Source: an uncultured Anaerocolumna sp.
GTDB lineage: Bacteria; Bacillota; Clostridia; Lachnospirales; Lachnospiraceae
Direction: 5' to 3'
Assembly (NCBI GenBank): GCA_937901695.1
Contig: CALDJN010000448.1
Coordinates: forward strand, 1 to 11,722
DNA length: 11,722 bases
The notes under the pieces were generated by a model. The model made no database searches. It was not told the origin of the DNA and saw nothing but the letters and a program-made list of their open reading frames with translations. Below are positions 5,848-11,722 of this stretch, in pieces (position 1 is the stretch's first letter; each line of letters begins with the position of its first letter). The position numbers were made by a program, and so were the translations under genes.

Positions 5848-7179
5848 TTAATAACCTTTAATTTCTGCAACACGTTCTTGTATTTCTTTTATGCCTTCAT
5901 CAATGGTGCATTCACCAATCATGATTAAATCGTGTTCTTCATCTAACACTGTACGTATTTCATCGATATTTTCATCTAATGGTCTATCAAATACATAATT
6001 TGTATATTTTAAAGCATCCTTACATTCAGTTGGGAAGTTATCAGCTGAAGCAATAATGTCTAAGGATTCCTCTGTTTGAATTCCTGTTAAAACACCATTC
6101 TTAGCAAGTGTTTTAGCATTTTCTTCTGATGTTGCAAATTTTACGAATTCCCAAGCTAAATCCGGAACATCTGTATTAGCCCCAATTGCAATAGGAGTTA
6201 ATGCTCCAACCGTTGCACCTGCCTTAACACCTTCTGGATGTGGAATTGTTGCAAAGCCCCAATTAAAGTTTGTCTCACCTGTAGCTTGAGATTGCATCAT
6301 TGTTGGAATAAACCAAGTTCCCATTGGCATCATAGCACATTGCTGATTTTTAAATACACTTGAATAATGAATGTTTGCAGTTTTTAATGTTGCATAATCT
6401 TGAATAATTCCGTCTTTTTGCATTCTTACTGCTTGTTCATAATATGGTTTTAAGAAGGAATAATCTTTTGCTACTACCGTATTTTTTCCATCTTGTATAG
6501 CCCAATTTGTAACAAGTGCCTGCCAGGTATGGTTATGAGTTCCATATACCTTTTCGCTTCCTTCACCAGAAGTCATTTTTCTTGCAAGTTCTTCATATTC
6601 TGCCCAAGTCATATCGTTTGATGGATATGGTACTCCTGCTTTATCAAATAAATCTTTATTGTAATATAGTACATACCAATCGGAACGGTATGGAAGTGAA
6701 TAAGATTTTCCATCTACTTGAAGCTGTTCTGCAGCACCACTGTATACAGATAAATCTACATTATCTTTTGCAATATAATCATCTAATCCTAATAATTGTT
6801 TCTTAGATGCCATAGAGAGTAAAGATCCCATATCTTTTACAAATATAACATCCGGGTCCTTTGATTCTGCTGCTAACATAACAGTAAGTTTATTGTTATA
6901 TTCATCTGCGGAAGTATCAATAACTTCAACGTTAACATCTGGGTGTGCAGTTTCAAAAGCATCAATGGTTGCTTGGAATTGTGGAGTAGTATCATTATCC
7001 CAAGTAGTTACTGTAAGAGTTTTCTTACCTTCATCACTCTTACCTTCATCACTCTTAGCATCTGCGCCTTCTGATTGTTCATTTCCAGTTTCGTCTTTTG
7101 AAGCATCATTTTTACCACAGCCTGTAACTAAGGTTGCTACCATCATTACAGATAATAGAAAAACAACTATCTTTTTCAT
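5848..7179 (-). CDS. Extracellular solute-binding lipoprotein of a CUT1 sugar ABC importer
   Basis: This 443-aa protein begins with a lipoprotein signal peptide: MKK, a hydrophobic stretch and the lipobox LVTGC, with C21 as the lipidated residue. It would be anchored outside the membrane. Residues 22-52 form a hydrophilic, acidic linker containing KSDEG twice (42-51), encoded by a perfect 15-bp tandem repeat. From about residue 54 (TLTVTTWDN) the family 1 bacterial solute-binding fold runs to the C-terminus, with typical segments such as LPYRSDWYVLYYNKDLFDKAG and AWEFVKFATSEENAK. It delivers sugar to the two permeases encoded downstream. The start at 7179 has AGGAGG with 7-nt spacing. As first gene of the operon it lies next to the divergent control region. 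The ligand cannot be read from the sequence; a short uronic-acid oligosaccharide is inferred from GH88 and sulfatase in the same operon. Confidence 0.93.
   Translation of the reverse strand: MKKIVVFLLSVMMVATLVTGCGKNDASKDETGNEQSEGADAKSDEGKSDEGKKTLTVTTWDNDTTPQFQATIDAFETAHPDVNVEVIDTSADEYNNKLTVMLAAESKDPDVIFVKDMGSLLSMASKKQLLGLDDYIAKDNVDLSVYSGAAEQLQVDGKSYSLPYRSDWYVLYYNKDLFDKAGVPYPSNDMTWAEYEELARKMTSGEGSEKVYGTHNHTWQALVTNWAIQDGKNTVVAKDYSFLKPYYEQAVRMQKDGIIQDYATLKTANIHYSSVFKNQQCAMMPMGTWFIPTMMQSQATGETNFNWGFATIPHPEGVKAGATVGALTPIAIGANTDVPDLAWEFVKFATSEENAKTLAKNGVLTGIQTEESLDIIASADNFPTECKDALKYTNYVFDRPLDENIDEIRTVLDEEHDLIMIGECTIDEGIKEIQERVAEIKGY
7027..7056 (-). repeat. 15-bp perfect tandem repeat (2 copies) in the lipoprotein linker
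   Basis: ACCTTCATCACTCTT occurs at 7027-7041 and again at 7042-7056. On the coding strand each unit encodes Lys-Ser-Asp-Glu-Gly. The length is a multiple of three, so copy number changes would only lengthen or shorten the linker between the lipid anchor and the binding domain. Confidence 0.95.
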
Positions 7180-7290
7180 AACCCATCCTCCTAAAATTTT
7201 TTAATAGCTTTAGTACTAAGCACTTCATATGTTACAATAATGATATCAAAAAAATATTTACAAGAAAATAAATAATGTTTATATTTATAT

Positions 7291-7303
7291 TACTATTTAT
7301 AGT
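7291..7303. promoter_or_regulatory. Candidate operator, copy 1 (TACTATTTATAGT)
   Basis: The core is an inverted repeat ACTAT-TT-ATAGT with 5-bp arms. An identical 13-bp copy lies 61 bp away. Two identical palindromic sites in a divergent regulatory region suggest a binding site for a regulator, plausibly the AraC-type response regulator encoded next door. The assignment is inferred. Confidence 0.5.
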
Positions 7304-7327
7304 TCATTCACATTGCATAACAGATAA

Positions 7328-7342
7328 AGATATAAAATATCT
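7328..7342. promoter_or_regulatory. 15-bp palindrome AGATATAAAATATCT between the two candidate operators
   Basis: Perfect 6-bp arms AGATAT/ATATCT flank AAA. It sits between the two 13-bp repeats. A related sequence (AAAGATATAAGATATATATT) occurs at 7418-7437, over the candidate kinase-operon promoter. In such AT-rich DNA part of this could be chance. Confidence 0.35.
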
Positions 7343-7351
7343 ATATTTTTA

Positions 7352-7364
7352 TACTATTTATAGT
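7352..7364. promoter_or_regulatory. Candidate operator, copy 2 (TACTATTTATAGT)
   Basis: Identical to the copy at 7291-7303. With the next base (A, 7365) its arms extend to 6 bp, TACTAT-TT-ATAGTA, making it the more symmetric of the two. Confidence 0.5.
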
Positions 7365-7409
7365 AATCCTACAAGAATCAATACTTTTCCAATATGGTTT
7401 ATTGTGTTT

Positions 7410-7437
7410 TTGCCGAAAAAGATATAAGATATATATT
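7410..7437 (+). promoter_or_regulatory. Candidate promoter of the kinase/regulator operon
   Basis: TTGCCG (7410-7415) and TATATT (7432-7437, 5 of 6 matches to TATAAT) are separated by 16 bp and lie about 47 bp before the kinase start. The AT-rich surroundings allow other hexamer pairs, for example TTGTGT with TAAGAT, so the exact promoter is uncertain. Confidence 0.4.
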
Positions 7438-7468
7438 AAAAGTTTTAATCCCTGCTTAATATAAGTTG

Positions 7469-7474
7469 AAAGGA
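7469..7474 (+). promoter_or_regulatory. Ribosome binding site fixing the sensor-kinase start
   Basis: AAAGGA lies 9 nt before the ATG at 7484. The alternative TTG start at 7466 would lie on top of this site and has no ribosome binding site of its own, so 7484 is preferred. Confidence 0.7.
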
Positions 7475-7483
7475 TCCGAATTT

Positions 7484-9268
7484 ATGAAAAAACTGAAAAA
7501 CTTATTTTCAATAAAAACCATAAAAAGCAAACTCATACTTTACAATCTTATTATTGTTATTTCTATAGCCATATTTGTAAGTATATTTAATTTTATCTCT
7601 TATCAAAATAACACGATAAAAACTGCAATCAATAATTCCATGTATCAAACAAAGAATATTTCAGACCGTCTTCAGATTGCATATGAAGAAATGCTAAACA
7701 TTGTGCTAAATTGTACCGAAAGGAAATCATTGTTTCTGTCCATAAATAATCAGGATTTACAGACACCTGGTGGTAAAAGATTAGCCTTATATGGAACTCA
7801 GGTTTTAAAAGATTATTGCGCAGTTTCTGGCTACAGTGAATACATAGCTAAGATTACCTTATATTCTAAAGGTGGAGAATTAATACAATCCGGTTATATT
7901 CCAGGTTCTAAAAATGATGTTCCCTCTATTACAAATTCCGTTTGGTTTCATAAAGAGCTTGCAAAAAATTCAGGTTCTTATGAATTATCACTGGTTGATT
8001 CACCTTTTTTAGGTACATCTAAAACAAAACTTCTTCCTATCCTTAGACCTTTAGAATATGATGATAGTAGTAAAAATGCCGGCTGGGTTTTAATAGGTAT
8101 ATCGTCAAAATTATATAGTAAAACATTAGAGCAATATAATAATGGCAATGCTATGTATTGTATTACTGGAGAAGGTGATGTAATTGCATCTGTTAACACC
8201 AATAAGATTAATGGGACAAGTATTATAAATACTCTATTAAGCAATGAACAAAATCAAGGTTATCTAAGAGTGAAGATTGATGCTAAAGATTCTATCGTTA
8301 CTTATTATAGGCAGCCTCAAAGTGGTATTTTAGTTTATGAAGTAATACCAATAAGAGACCTTAGTACTAATCATGCTGTTATAGTCCAGGTTATAATTCT
8401 ATTATTTATTTCTTGTTTCATTATTGGGTTACTGCTTTCAATACTTATATCAAAAAAGATAAATAAACCGATTACCCGGCTTTTATACAGCATTAAAAAT
8501 ATTTCAAATGGAGATTTTTCTCATAATCCAGAGATTGAAGGCAACGATGAGATTGGTATCATTGGAAAAGGTGTGAACCAAATGTCCAGTCAAATACATA
8601 CACTGTTAGATACCCGAGTTGAGGTAGAAAAAGAAAAGAAAGATTTAGAAATTAAAATGTTACAAGCTCAAATCAATCCCCATTTTCTTTATAATACATT
8701 AGATTCCATTCGCTGGATTGCTATGATTCAAAAAAATAGTGGTATTGTTCAGGTAGTAACATCTCTATCCTCATTATTAAAGAATATGGCAAAAGGTTTT
8801 AATGAAAAAGTAACTTTAGAAAAAGAATTAGAATTTTTGAATGATTATGTTATAATTGAAAAGATAAGGTATGTTGAATTATTTGATATAGACATTCAAA
8901 TATCGGATCCAGCTCTCTATAAAGCAAAAATTGTTAAACTAACGTTACAGCCTATCGTTGAAAATGCAATTTTTAATGGCATTGAGCCAAGCGGCCATAC
9001 TGGAATCATTAAAATATCAGCATATGCAAATAATAATATATTATACATATCGATTCGTGATAATGGCATTGGAATTTCACCTGAAAATATAGATTCTATT
9101 TTATCAAAACCTGAAAGAGTAAAGAGCAGTACCATGAGTGGTATCGGTTTACCTAATGTAGATAGGCGGTTTAAGCTTGTGTATGGAGAAGATTATGGAA
9201 TAAAAATTGACAGCAAAGTTGGAGAATACACAAATATTACAGTATCTCTGCCATTAGAAATCGACTAG
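7484..9268 (+). CDS. YesM-type sensor histidine kinase
   Basis: This 594-aa membrane kinase has a first transmembrane helix at about residues 16-39 and an extracellular sensing region at 40-297, of the length and style of double-Cache-like YesM sensors. A second transmembrane helix at 298-323 is followed by a HAMP linker (about 324-376, KKINKPITRLL...GNDEIGIIG) and a coiled coil. The His_kinase domain has phosphoacceptor H400 in QAQINPHFLYNTLD. The ATPase domain carries the N-box VENAIFNG (N494), G1 DNGIGI (526-531) and G2 GIGL (553-556). Position 498 is Asn where many relatives have His (NAIxHG). It would sense an extracellular ligand and phosphorylate the regulator encoded immediately downstream; its stop codon overlaps that gene's AGGAGG. 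Divergent placement next to the importer suggests the ligand is the imported sugar or a related one, by inference. Confidence 0.95.
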   Translation: MKKLKNLFSIKTIKSKLILYNLIIVISIAIFVSIFNFISYQNNTIKTAINNSMYQTKNISDRLQIAYEEMLNIVLNCTERKSLFLSINNQDLQTPGGKRLALYGTQVLKDYCAVSGYSEYIAKITLYSKGGELIQSGYIPGSKNDVPSITNSVWFHKELAKNSGSYELSLVDSPFLGTSKTKLLPILRPLEYDDSSKNAGWVLIGISSKLYSKTLEQYNNGNAMYCITGEGDVIASVNTNKINGTSIINTLLSNEQNQGYLRVKIDAKDSIVTYYRQPQSGILVYEVIPIRDLSTNHAVIVQVIILLFISCFIIGLLLSILISKKINKPITRLLYSIKNISNGDFSHNPEIEGNDEIGIIGKGVNQMSSQIHTLLDTRVEVEKEKKDLEIKMLQAQINPHFLYNTLDSIRWIAMIQKNSGIVQVVTSLSSLLKNMAKGFNEKVTLEKELEFLNDYVIIEKIRYVELFDIDIQISDPALYKAKIVKLTLQPIVENAIFNGIEPSGHTGIIKISAYANNNILYISIRDNGIGISPENIDSILSKPERVKSSTMSGIGLPNVDRRFKLVYGEDYGIKIDSKVGEYTNITVSLPLEID

Positions 9269-9280
9269 GAGGTTGTTTTT

Positions 9281-10942
9281 ATGTATCGTATCATGTTAGT
9301 TGATGATGAACCATTAATATTAGCTGGAATTACTTCTTTAATTAATTGGGAGGAGCATGATTGTTCCATTATTGGCAAAGCCACCAATGGTTTACAGGCA
9401 TTGGAACAAGCTATCCAATTACAGCCGGATATAATTATAACAGATATTAAGATGCCCGTTATGGGTGGGTTGGAACTAATTGCCAAATGTAAAGAAGAAA
9501 AGTTGAATTTTTCATTTATAGTTTTAACCAATCTGGAAGAATTTGAACTTGCTAAAAAAGCTTTAACTCTTGGCGCCTCGGAATATTTAGTGAAAATAAA
9601 TTTAACTGAGGAAACTTTAATTAACGGTCTTAATAGTGCAAAGCAACACTTTGATCAAATAACTGCATGCAATACTAACCGTATGGAAAATTCATTTATA
9701 CAAGCAGGTAATGAGGAAATTACAAAAGCATTTTTTAAAAAGTTATTACTATCTTCAGAGGATTATGCAGCAATTGATGAATCCATATTACCAAATAAAA
9801 CTGATAAATTAAATTATTTTTCCAATCACGAGAAGCAAATTGCAGAACTCTTTGTTTCACCTTTATTAATCATGGTAAATATAAGTTATTCAAATGCGGG
9901 GTATATAAGAGAGGATAAGCAGGATGATATAAAGAAAGTAACAACCCACATATCAAGTATTGTCAGCGAAATGCTTAAAAGATTTTTCAAACATTCTTCT
10001 ATACTTGATTGGGGACAAAGGAGATTTTTACTGATTGTTTCAACGGAAGGTATTAATAATCTTACTGATGTACTTAAAACTTTTTGTCAAAAAGTAAATA
10101 CGGTATTAAAAACATATTTTGAAATTACCGGAGCATTCGGTATCAGTGAAATTGCAAAAGATGCCTACCAGCTTCCTAAATTTATTGATCAAACTTTAAC
10201 CGCAATAGATTACTATTATTATTATCCTACATCACCAGTCATATTTTATTCAGAGAAGTGCAAGAAGATAAGACATAATGATAATTTTGATATAAGCTTT
10301 TTAAAGAAAGAATTAAAAATTGCATTGCAGCAAAATGATAGTGAAAAAGTATCTAATATTTTTAATCAGTTAATTGACCTTTTTTCTACCTATACACCGC
10401 GGAAAAAACAAGCCATTAATGCATGTATTAACCTTTATTCTTATATATATTCCTTTTTTGAAAACAATGACAATAAATATATGGATATATTTCCTAGTAC
10501 AATTACTGTAATGGAGCATCTAAATCAACTTAACAGTCTTAATAATATTATAGAATATTTAAATTCTTTTCGTATTAATATATGTGACCTCTTAGATACC
10601 AGGAAGAATTCAAAAATTGATATGATTATTGAATTAACAAAAAAGTATGTTAATAATCACTACACAGAAAAGCTTACCTTGTCCAGTGTTTCGGAAGCTT
10701 TAAATTTTAGTTCCGGTTATCTAAGCAGTAGTTTTAAAAAACATACGGGCAGTAATTTTTCAGACTACATATCTTATGTAAAGATTGAAAAGGCGAAAGA
10801 ATTAATTGATACACATACTCATCTTATGTATGAAATTTCAGAAATGCTAGGCTTTGATAATCCATATTATTTTAGTAAAGTATTTAAAAAAGTAACTGGA
10901 ATGTCCCCAAGGGAGTATGAAATTAGTACCATTAAGCAATAG
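9281..10942 (+). CDS. YesN-type response regulator with AraC-family DNA-binding domain
   Basis: This 553-aa regulator has an N-terminal receiver domain (about 1-120) with acidic pocket D8/D9/E10, phosphoacceptor D55 in IIITDIKMP, T83 as the switch residue and K105 in EYLVK. The cis-proline usually following that Lys is Ile here. A long middle region (about 125-440) of mixed helices has no motif I recognise, as is usual for large YesN-like regulators. The C-terminus (about 445-550) is a two-helix-turn-helix AraC domain, with LTLSSVSEALNFSSGYLSSSFKKHTG as first unit (given by position about 462-487) and YEISEMLGFDNPYYFSKVFKKVTGMSPREYE as second. The start has AGGAGG 8 nt upstream, overlapping the kinase stop. 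It is expected to activate the divergent importer operon, perhaps through the paired palindromes at 7291 and 7352. Confidence 0.95.
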   Translation: MYRIMLVDDEPLILAGITSLINWEEHDCSIIGKATNGLQALEQAIQLQPDIIITDIKMPVMGGLELIAKCKEEKLNFSFIVLTNLEEFELAKKALTLGASEYLVKINLTEETLINGLNSAKQHFDQITACNTNRMENSFIQAGNEEITKAFFKKLLLSSEDYAAIDESILPNKTDKLNYFSNHEKQIAELFVSPLLIMVNISYSNAGYIREDKQDDIKKVTTHISSIVSEMLKRFFKHSSILDWGQRRFLLIVSTEGINNLTDVLKTFCQKVNTVLKTYFEITGAFGISEIAKDAYQLPKFIDQTLTAIDYYYYYPTSPVIFYSEKCKKIRHNDNFDISFLKKELKIALQQNDSEKVSNIFNQLIDLFSTYTPRKKQAINACINLYSYIYSFFENNDNKYMDIFPSTITVMEHLNQLNSLNNIIEYLNSFRINICDLLDTRKNSKIDMIIELTKKYVNNHYTEKLTLSSVSEALNFSSGYLSSSFKKHTGSNFSDYISYVKIEKAKELIDTHTHLMYEISEMLGFDNPYYFSKVFKKVTGMSPREYEISTIKQ

Positions 10943-10948
10943 AAAAAA

Positions 10949-10975
10949 CAGCTGTGGCAAACAGCTGCCTTTTTT
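10949..10975. terminator. Bidirectional intrinsic terminator between convergent genes
   Basis: CAGCTG (10949-10954) pairs with CAGCTG (10962-10967) around the 7-nt loop TGGCAAA. Six A residues precede it (10943-10948), and CC plus six T residues follow (10970-10975). Each strand therefore shows a stem followed by a T-run. It ends the regulator gene from the left and the DUF2264-like gene from the right; the stop codon of the latter lies 4 bp beyond the T-run. Confidence 0.8.
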
Positions 10976-10978
10976 ATT

Positions 10979-11722
10979 TTAGAGTTTAAGATTTCCTTCG
11001 ATTCCTTCATAATCTATAATTGTTTCTATTCCATCATTGTGACTAATGGTTATTTTTCCATATCCGCCACATTGTTCTTTATCCTCAAATGTAATTTGTT
11101 CTATTGGAAATAGTTCTTCATCACTCCAAGAAGTATTATCCCTTTTATGCAGCATAGCTGTAATCAATACGTAATCTTTATACTCATAATACTTATCTCT
11201 CTTACTTTCTGCATATATTAATATACTTTTCTTTGTTACAGGACTTTTTGAAAAGTTTTCTTTCATAGCCAAAAGATCAAATCCTCTATAAGTAACCATT
11301 GCAACCTGTAAATCTTTTGTTTTGGCAATAATCGCTTTTGCTCCATTTTTTTCTTTCTTTTGGAAGCTTACTTTTTCTGAGTCCATTACAGGTAAACCAT
11401 AATGACCCAGGTATAAAGTATAAGGTTTATCTGGAATACGGACTTTATCAACTCTAATCAAACCATTCTGTACCGGAAAATCTGCCAAATCAATACTTGC
11501 TTTATCTTGAAAGGTTGCTTCAAAATCAAAGTATTCTTTCCGGTATAGAACCCCATTTTTTTCACCTGCATACAAAATAATATTAGGAATCTGAGTATTC
11601 TTTTTACCTTGATATAATAAGCTATATTGCATTGCCTCTGGTCCGGTGAAATCAAAAACTTCCCAAGGGAATATACTATTAAAGCTTAATCTGGAATACT
11701 CTGAAAGCAAGGAATCACCGTT
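10979..11722 (-). CDS. DUF2264-like protein, C-terminal part (5'-truncated by window)
   Basis: The frame is open to the right edge of the window, so the N-terminal part is missing and the internal TTG at 11710 is not a real start. About 247 residues are visible. They contain EYSRLSFNSIFPWE, PNIILYAGEKNGVLYRKEYFDFE and IRVDKVRIPDKPYTLYLGHYGLP, which I recognise as resembling the C-terminal beta-rich region of DUF2264 proteins. Family members have an N-terminal (alpha/alpha)6 barrel and occur in polysaccharide utilization loci; some are, to my recollection, placed in GH154 with beta-glucuronidase-type activity. That would fit a uronic-acid locus, but the catalytic barrel is outside the window and activity cannot be judged. 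A heparinase II/III-like protein is the main alternative. The gene is in a separate transcription unit converging on the regulator. Confidence 0.5.
   Translation of the reverse strand, partial: NGDSLLSEYSRLSFNSIFPWEVFDFTGPEAMQYSLLYQGKKNTQIPNIILYAGEKNGVLYRKEYFDFEATFQDKASIDLADFPVQNGLIRVDKVRIPDKPYTLYLGHYGLPVMDSEKVSFQKKEKNGAKAIIAKTKDLQVAMVTYRGFDLLAMKENFSKSPVTKKSILIYAESKRDKYYEYKDYVLITAMLHKRDNTSWSDEELFPIEQITFEDKEQCGGYGKITISHNDGIETIIDYEGIEGNLKL

Larger units (their letters stand above)
7180..7483. promoter_or_regulatory. Divergent control region between importer operon and sensor-kinase operon
   Basis: This 304-bp gap is extremely AT-rich and contains no gene. It must hold the promoters for the minus-strand importer/GH88/sulfatase operon and for the plus-strand kinase/regulator operon. 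It contains two copies of a 13-bp element (7291-7303, 7352-7364), a palindrome at 7328-7342 and a candidate plus-strand promoter at 7410-7437. On the minus side the AGGAGG at 7187-7192 serves the binding-protein gene. I could not fix a convincing minus-strand -35/-10 pair because many AT hexamers fit. I saw no clear catabolite-responsive (cre) site. Confidence 0.8.

Noticed and set aside
7466..7483. TTG start for the sensor kinase, adding six residues.
   Set aside because: It overlaps the AAAGGA site that serves the ATG at 7484.
7978..8244. Minus-strand open frames inside the kinase and regulator genes (also 8917-9135 and 9265-9531).
   Set aside because: They are antisense to conserved kinase and receiver motifs and have no ribosome binding sites or family resemblance.
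1..11722. CRISPR arrays, tRNA or rRNA genes, phage or toxin-antitoxin modules.
   Set aside because: No regularly spaced repeats, no tRNA-like cloverleaf and no such protein motifs were seen on either strand by reading.

Overview
The window is AT-rich with strong Shine-Dalgarno sites (AGGAGG/GGAGG) and tight gene packing. It carries a lipoprotein-anchored sugar ABC importer and a YesM/YesN-type two-component pair. Together these point to a low-GC anaerobic Firmicute, most likely a Lachnospiraceae-type clostridium; this placement is inference from gene style, not from a marker gene. The content reads as a carbohydrate utilization locus for sulfated, uronic-acid-containing oligosaccharides of the glycosaminoglycan type.

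Layout from left to right. (1) Positions 3-1191, plus strand: the C-terminal part of a short-chain dehydrogenase resembling gluconate 5-dehydrogenase/KduD, then a cytoplasmic protein ending in an F5/8-type-like (DUF7402-like) domain. (2) Positions 1281-7179, minus strand, read right to left: a lipoprotein solute-binding protein, two MalF/MalG-type permeases, a GH88 unsaturated glucuronyl hydrolase and a cysteine-type sulfatase. This looks like one operon with structured RNA between some cistrons and a 16-bp terminator stem at its end (1227-1266). (3) Positions 7180-7483: a very AT-rich divergent control region with two copies of a 13-bp element containing ACTAT-N2-ATAGT, plus another palindrome. 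(4) Positions 7484-10942, plus strand: a YesM-type sensor kinase and a YesN/AraC-type response regulator, closed by a bidirectional terminator. (5) Positions 10979-11722, minus strand: the C-terminal part of a DUF2264-like protein that runs off the window edge.

Proposed working of the locus (inference). The sensor kinase detects an extracellular ligand, probably the oligosaccharide, and the response regulator activates the divergent importer operon. The binding protein and permeases import short unsaturated, probably sulfated oligosaccharides. The sulfatase and GH88 enzyme have no signal peptides, so desulfation and removal of the 4,5-unsaturated uronic acid would take place in the cytoplasm. 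The SDR would then act on the released keto-deoxyuronate. No ABC ATPase, polysaccharide lyase or sulfatase-maturating enzyme is present in the window; these must be encoded elsewhere if the model holds.
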